Shown here piece after piece: positions 59,300 to 64,000 of a DNA stretch of 64,000 nt; positions within the stretch are counted from its first letter, which is position 1, and the number at the start of each line of letters is the position of its first letter. A program made the translations under genes and the position numbers. This DNA is from Gamarada debralockiae (taxonomy: Eukaryota; Ascomycota; Leotiomycetes; Helotiales; Hyphodiscaceae): NCBI GenBank assembly GCA_002803225.1, contig NXFV01001493.1, positions 120,467 to 184,466 on the forward strand. Reading direction: 5' to 3'. The notes beneath the pieces were generated by a model. That model saw only the letters and a program-made list of their open reading frames with translations, searched no databases and was not told the DNA's origin.

Positions 59300-60643
59300 T
59301 TAAATATCATTGAACTTCCTCTCAAACTCCTCATCAGTAAACGGTACAAATCCACCTGGCTGTGTCTGCCGAAATTGGAACCCTGTCTCTCTTGGCTCGT
59401 CCTTATCCTCCTCAACCTCACTCTCAAGCAACCACCTCACACCCTCAACACAATCCTTCTCTGCCTTTATCGCCCTCTCCAACTCCGGCGCCTTCAACCA
59501 AAAAGTATGCGGCCAACCCCTCAGAACATCCATCTTAACATCAACCCCCGCCTGCCTCAAACATTCCGCATAAAGCACACCATCAGAGTAATAAACGTCG
59601 TTCGTACACACTTGAATCCAATGTCTGGGCAGTCCCTCAAAGGTCTCCGCTTCTAAGGGCATCTTAGAGGTTGTCCGATTTCCTGAGTTCACCGCCGCGC
59701 TAGATAATAAAGACGTATGAAAAGATTCCGACATGCTGGTATGGAAGTCCCGAAGCTTTGGGGGAAGATTGGCTCCGTCGTCAGTAGCATCGCATAACAC
59801 AGGCCCCCTCAAACACACCCCATGTATTTTCATTCTCTTAACCAACGAGTGCGGTCCACGGCACACTCTATACCGATTCGCAACCATAGCAGCGAGTTGT
59901 GCCCCGGATGAACTCCCCATCACGATCAATCTTCTTGCCTTTCTCGTAGAAGTAATCCAGCGGAAAGCTTCCATCGCATCCATCACCGCATCATCAGCCA
60001 CAAACTCACCCATGAGTCGATATTCGACTGAATAGACTGTACAGCCTAGCTCTTTGCAGATCCGTCGACACGTTAAGTCCTCGCTATCCAGATCCCCAAC
60101 ATACAAACCACCGCCATGGTAGTAGATCACTATATCCCTCACCTCCTCATCCTCCACGCGCTCCGGTCTCTTAGAAAAATACACTGGAGGCGGATCACCG
60201 GGCGAAGACTCCGGATTGTAAGAACGAACAGGGATTTTCAGCCTGTGGGCGATAGCGCTTCCGACATCCTCAAAAGGATAAGACCGGGGCTCAGGGCGTG
60301 TATCGATTACGCTATCGAAGATCTTGATCCCGTGATTTAGGGATGAGTAGAGGCCGGAGAGGAGATGGGCATTTAGGGCTTTGCAGGTTTGGCTGTAGGT
60401 CTGTTGGCGGGCTTTGATGTCTGTGTTTGGGTTTGGAGAAGCGAGGGGGAGGGTTGCTTCGTGGGCCAGCCAAGCGGGGTCTAATGGGGGAGCGGTTTTG
60501 AGGATTAGGTCGGGGTTTGGGGTGAATGCTGGTGATGGTGGTGATGGTGGTGATGGAAGGGTTGGCGAGGTTGGTGGTTGCTCTTCTGCGCTGTAAGGTG
60601 GGGGGTAGGCTGAAGGAACATGTGGTGGGTGTAAGGGGAACAT
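59300..60643 (-). CDS. Alpha/beta hydrolase, hormone-sensitive-lipase-like (fold 3)
   Basis: A single exon of 447 residues. A Pro-rich N-terminus (MFPLHPPHVPSAYPPPYS) leads to an alpha/beta hydrolase domain. The oxyanion motif is YYHGGGLYVGD (about residue 175), the nucleophile is in VMGSSSGAQLAA (about 245), and the later acid and base are in CTNDVYYSDG and RGWPHTFWL. This is the bacterial-HSL/abhydrolase_3 layout, acting on short-chain esters or lactones. No signal peptide or anchor is seen. The gene is downstream of and co-oriented with the SRP receptor gene, 417 bp away. Substrate unknown. Confidence 0.88.
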   Translation of the reverse strand: MFPLHPPHVPSAYPPPYSAEEQPPTSPTLPSPPSPPSPAFTPNPDLILKTAPPLDPAWLAHEATLPLASPNPNTDIKARQQTYSQTCKALNAHLLSGLYSSLNHGIKIFDSVIDTRPEPRSYPFEDVGSAIAHRLKIPVRSYNPESSPGDPPPVYFSKRPERVEDEEVRDIVIYYHGGGLYVGDLDSEDLTCRRICKELGCTVYSVEYRLMGEFVADDAVMDAMEAFRWITSTRKARRLIVMGSSSGAQLAAMVANRYRVCRGPHSLVKRMKIHGVCLRGPVLCDATDDGANLPPKLRDFHTSMSESFHTSLLSSAAVNSGNRTTSKMPLEAETFEGLPRHWIQVCTNDVYYSDGVLYAECLRQAGVDVKMDVLRGWPHTFWLKAPELERAIKAEKDCVEGVRWLLESEVEEDKDEPRETGFQFRQTQPGGFVPFTDEEFERKFNDI

Positions 60644-61060
60644 GATGGACGCAGTAAATATAGTCTCAAGGTGTAAAGTTGTAAACTATGGGCTTCTCAG
60701 TAAGTACGAAAGTCAGGCGGAGTAGACAACCTCTCACTCAAGATATCTTGTAGTTGCGCTAAGATTTGAAAACGTGGGAATTCTAAGAAGCGAAGGAGCG
60801 GCTAAATAGTGAGCTGGATAAAAAGGTTAAGATTAATGTGAAAGACCGCAATTCATTTCTCAGGACTGTTGGTTGGTGAAGAGAGTTGTGACTTCCCATT
60901 CTTTTCTCCGGTGAGGGATGACTCGAAGGTGAGTCTTGCAAGTCTGTCTGCAAGGCTGCGGCGAGGTTGAGACCGGGAAAGGCCCCGAAACGGGATGTGA
61001 AGGGTTAGATGAACTAGACGGGATCAAATGGAAGACAACCTGGGCGGCAATGTAGGTTGA
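60644..61060. other. Spacer between hydrolase start and SRP receptor stop
   Basis: 417 bp containing the hydrolase promoter; no coding content. Confidence 0.5.
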
Positions 61061-63221
61061 TTAATTACTACTCAATAATTTCTCCACGGCCCACTTGACT
61101 GACAAGTTTCTCAAATCGCTGTAGTGCTGTCCAACCCCAACGAAGAGAACTGGAACATTTGTGGCATGCACCATGCTGACCAGTGTCCCAACCATGTCTC
61201 CGACTGTATCGCACTTCGATATAATAAAGCCATCGAGTGATCGACCTGTACCGAATGCCGTGTTGAAGTTTCGTGCTTGGGCGACTGAGTCGGTTCCCAC
61301 CAACGCCTAAAGAAGTCAGTACAGATATCGATTTGGAATGGCCTTGTGACGCTTACCTCTCCAACCATGAGGATCTTATCCGGCTGTGCGAACTTGGCAA
61401 ATTTCTCCAGAGAGGACATGAGTCGCTGATCATTGTGACGACGTCCAGCAGTATCGATCAAAACGACATCAAATCCCTCCTGCGCTCCAAAAGTCACGGC
61501 GTCCTTGGCGACATTGGCTGCATCCTTTCCGTATCCTTTCTGATACAGTTCCACCTCTCCTCCTTCTCGAGCACTAAGTTCCTTCAAATTGCGAACGTGA
61601 ACCGCCAGTTGCTCTACTGCTCCAGATCTGAAAGTATCGCATGCAACAACTAGGACTTTGTATTTATTTTGTAGAAGGAAGTAGCCGATCTTGGAGAGAT
61701 TTGTAGATTTTCCGACGCCGTTCACGCCGACAATGGAGATTACGTATGGCCGTTTCTTTTGGAGGGATAGAGGAGATGGAGACGTGACGGCGTCGATTTC
61801 GCGGAGGAGATCGAGGGATGAGGTTGGGGTGAGTATTTTTCGAAGGGAGGACTCCATTGCTGTGTGGATCTTGGCCTGAACACCTGCACCCAGTTTGTTA
61901 GCTTCGGCCCCAAAACCTGCCCTGGGAAGAACGTACTCTCAAAGTTTCCAGTCTTGACACCAATCAACTCTCTTTCGACACCCTCGCATAATCGAATGGC
62001 AGCTTCTCTAGCAACGTTCTTCCGCAGGAGATGGTCTTCCATTCCCTTCATAGCCTTATCTAGGTCTTCTTTCGTCAAGGTCTTGCCCCCCACCACATTT
62101 CTGAAAAGACCTCCAATCGCACTCATGCCAGATCCAAAAATTCCAGTAGAAGTAGCTGTCGAGTCAGCTTTCTTGGCATCTGCCGATGCTAATATTGAGT
62201 TGACCTGATCGTCCAAATCCTTCAGCACGAACTGTCCTTTCCCAGTCTTCGAGCCCCATGTTGTCTGGTCTACCTCCTCCATAGCCCCTGGCCGTTCTTT
62301 CGGTTCATCCTCTCCAGATGTAGCACCATTTGCATGTGCAGAGAAGTCCAGGTTAGTACCATCGTCTTCGTCTACCTGACCATCGTCAGTCCATTTTCTG
62401 CCCTTCTTCACGGGTTTTGCTCCCGCTTTCTTCTTCGAATATGACTCCTCTCCAGACGAGGCATACGCTGCTGGAGCATTCGCAGCTTTACGGGATCGTC
62501 GCGAGCCTCCAGGCTTAGCTTTGCCGGTAAGTAGATGTCCAGCTGGTGTTGTTGGACGCGATGTTTCTGGAGTGCCAGTAGGTGTCGAGTCGTTCGAAGC
62601 TGGATCCTTGAAGTTGGTCTTTGATTGTCCCCTTGACAGCAATCCGGGTAACGGAGGTGGTTCATCCCCAAAATCTCTCGAAGCAGATGGCGGGGCTTCT
62701 TCAACCGTAGGACCAGTGACTCGTGTGTCCTGATTCAGCGCTGTCTTCTCTAGCTCCCGTATTTGCTGGTCGAAATATTCATCAAAATGGCATTCGACAA
62801 GTGTAGTATGTGGCTTCTTCAATTGATCCCCATAAAGATCCACAAATATGGTCCGTATGTTATCCACCAATTTATCAATCCACGAGAGATGTAACAGAGA
62901 TCGGTAGACAGCCTGCGACAGAGTAATGAGTTAGCTCATGCCTTCATCTGCGGGTGCTTTGCGCCGCTGCTTCTTCCAACCTACGACAAATATCAGTCCC
63001 AATTCCTTGACGGTTGTCCATTTGAGAGTATGCTGATCATGCTTGTAGGGCGGATTGTTTGCCGCAGAAATATCGTCCGCGATCCCAGCTCCAGGTAAAG
63101 TTCGCTCTTCGATGAAGACATTCGTGATGAGGCTGTTAATGATGGAAGGACTGATGGGGGTATACGACTTGGACCATAACACAATACCAGAAGTGGTAAG
63201 AATCTCAAAAGTGTCCAGCAT
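61061..63221 (-). CDS. SRP101: Signal recognition particle receptor subunit alpha
   Basis: Exons 63221-62985, 62912-61937, 61883-61357 and 61306-61061 give 661 residues. The N-terminal SRX domain (MLDTFEILTTSGIVLWSKSY; LIFVAVYRSLLHLSWIDKLVDNI) binds the membrane subunit beta. A charged Ser/Lys-rich linker follows. The NG domain has helix bundle KAMKGMEDHLLRKNVA, P-loop GVNGVGKST (from residue 457), DTFRSGAVEQL, DTAGRRHND and SKCDTVGD. The protein docks ribosome-SRP complexes at the ER and hydrolyses GTP. All four exons join in phase, and G1-G4 are intact. Confidence 0.96.
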
Positions 63222-63389
63222 TTTGAGTCCGTGAAATGATGCGGATAATTTAGTGTTCGTGGTCACAAAGGGTGCGAATAACTGCGTATTTCTATCGCAT
63301 CTGATAAGAGGCCAGGGTCTTAAAGCGGCAAGGGGGATGAGTGAAAGCGGCGCTTAAATTCAAGAAATCGTGTTCTAATAACGAGTCTG

Positions 63390-64000
63390 TACGGAGCCAA
63401 AATAAGTGGCCCATTTGGCCTGTGCGCAACCACCAAAAATATCGACTTGTTTATTTCAAAACAACGCACGATATGGCTCGATTCAAGTCACAGAACACAC
63501 TTATTCGTCATTATACTCCTCCACCTGACCTTGCTAATTATGATGGGCAAGCCAAAACGCCTCAACGAAGCGCGATTTTTGCGTTACGGGCGCTCGCACG
63601 GAAACGAGGCCTTACTATCACTCGTGAAGAGATTAAGGAGATTACAGGCGTAGCTACTCGAAATCAAACTCGAATTCTTGAGTCGAAACAGCTTCGCACA
63701 CGACATAATTGCCCTGACGTGGGTCCTGATCCTCGCGGTCGAAGAAGATCCCTTAAACGATCGGAAACAGCTGCAATTGCCGACTACCTTGATGATGAAT
63801 CGATCTCTCTTGACGATAGAGGTGCCCCTTGGCAAGACGTTGCTGAAGCTGCCGGTGTCGAGTTACCAAAATCAACCCATTTTAAGCCGCTAGGGCTTCG
63901 AACGATCAACGCGCGAGTAATTCAACGAGCCTGCCGCAACGATGAAGATATAATAAATGCGGTTTGCGAGGAGGAGAAGGAACTGGACGAGAAACAAGCT
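63390..64000 (+). mobile_element. DNA transposon (Tc1/mariner-IS630-like), left part only
   Basis: An open transposase frame begins at 63473. Just upstream, after a TA at 63390-63391, is GGAGCCAAAATAAGTGGCC, then the imperfect palindrome GGCCCATTTGGCC. This is the position and style of a terminal inverted repeat of a fungal Tc1/mariner-type element with a TA target site. The right end lies outside the window, so the repeat and the TA duplication cannot be confirmed. Confidence 0.6.
63473..64000 (+). CDS. Transposase, N-terminal part, runs off the window
   Basis: ATG at 63473 (MARFKSQNTLIRHYTPPPD), open for 176 codons to the last base. A helix-turn-helix region reads RKRGLTITREEIKEITGVATRNQTRIL, followed by basic DPRGRRRSLKR and a second helical part (IADYLDDESISLDDRGAPWQ; LGLRTINARVIQRAC). 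This is the two-HTH DNA-binding arrangement of fungal Tc1/mariner (IS630-like) transposases. The DDE catalytic domain would lie beyond 64000. The frame contains no stop, so the copy may be recent and active. Confidence 0.75.
   Translation, partial: MARFKSQNTLIRHYTPPPDLANYDGQAKTPQRSAIFALRALARKRGLTITREEIKEITGVATRNQTRILESKQLRTRHNCPDVGPDPRGRRRSLKRSETAAIADYLDDESISLDDRGAPWQDVAEAAGVELPKSTHFKPLGLRTINARVIQRACRNDEDIINAVCEEEKELDEKQA

Noticed and set aside
1..64000. CRISPR array, rRNA genes, tRNA genes, secondary-metabolite cluster
   Set aside because: No regularly spaced identical repeats, no rRNA-like sequence, no convincing tRNA A/B boxes, and no PKS/NRPS/terpene synthase motifs seen by eye. A tRNA scan would be decisive for tRNAs.

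Overview
This window is nuclear DNA from a filamentous ascomycete (Pezizomycotina). The genes are split by many 48-70 nt GT-AG introns. The protein families are typical of that group: WSC, CFEM, Helo-like/ankyrin, F-box and Zn-finger proteins, plus a RID-type DNA methyltransferase. The class is not decided by sequence alone; Leotiomycetes would fit, but that is a guess. All gene models below are my own splicing of the raw sequence. I checked donor, acceptor and phase by hand, and the exon sums are whole codons unless I say otherwise.

Layout. 1-11.3 kb: a short LPLELR-type protein, an AT-hook/F-box-like protein, the mitochondrial Mg2+ channel Mrs2, a large zinc-finger regulator and a frame-broken thioesterase-like gene next to a dispersed repeat. 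13.6-18.7 kb: a 1489-residue secreted protein with a PQQ/beta-propeller-like domain, ASH/HYDIN-like modules and three WSC domains. 19.4-24 kb: two unknown small proteins, a second copy of the dispersed repeat and a CFEM protein. 24.7-32.3 kb: formyl-THF deformylase divergent from a GDSL esterase, an Msc7-type aldehyde dehydrogenase, a degenerate tandem repeat and an endonuclease III-like glycosylase.

33.6-37 kb is a decaying stretch. It holds an amidase pseudogene with one nonsense codon and several frameshifts, and a frameshifted secreted-protein gene. After it come a membrane-anchored lectin-like protein, a Helo-like/ankyrin protein with a single-base frameshift, amidophosphoribosyltransferase (ADE4), the RID-type cytosine methyltransferase and a heavily broken second Helo-like/ankyrin gene.

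55.7-63.2 kb is a dense housekeeping block: ribosomal protein eL14, NAC alpha, ATP synthase subunit d, an alpha/beta hydrolase and the SRP receptor alpha subunit. NAC alpha and the SRP receptor both act on nascent chains, beside a ribosomal protein. At the right edge a DNA transposon with an open transposase reading frame runs out of the window.

The most interesting theme is that a complete candidate gene for genome defence (the RID-like methyltransferase) lies within 20 kb of several genes in decay and of repeats. Two folate/purine genes (formyl-THF deformylase and ADE4) are also present but 19 kb apart. I see no CRISPR array, rRNA gene, convincing tRNA or secondary-metabolite cluster.
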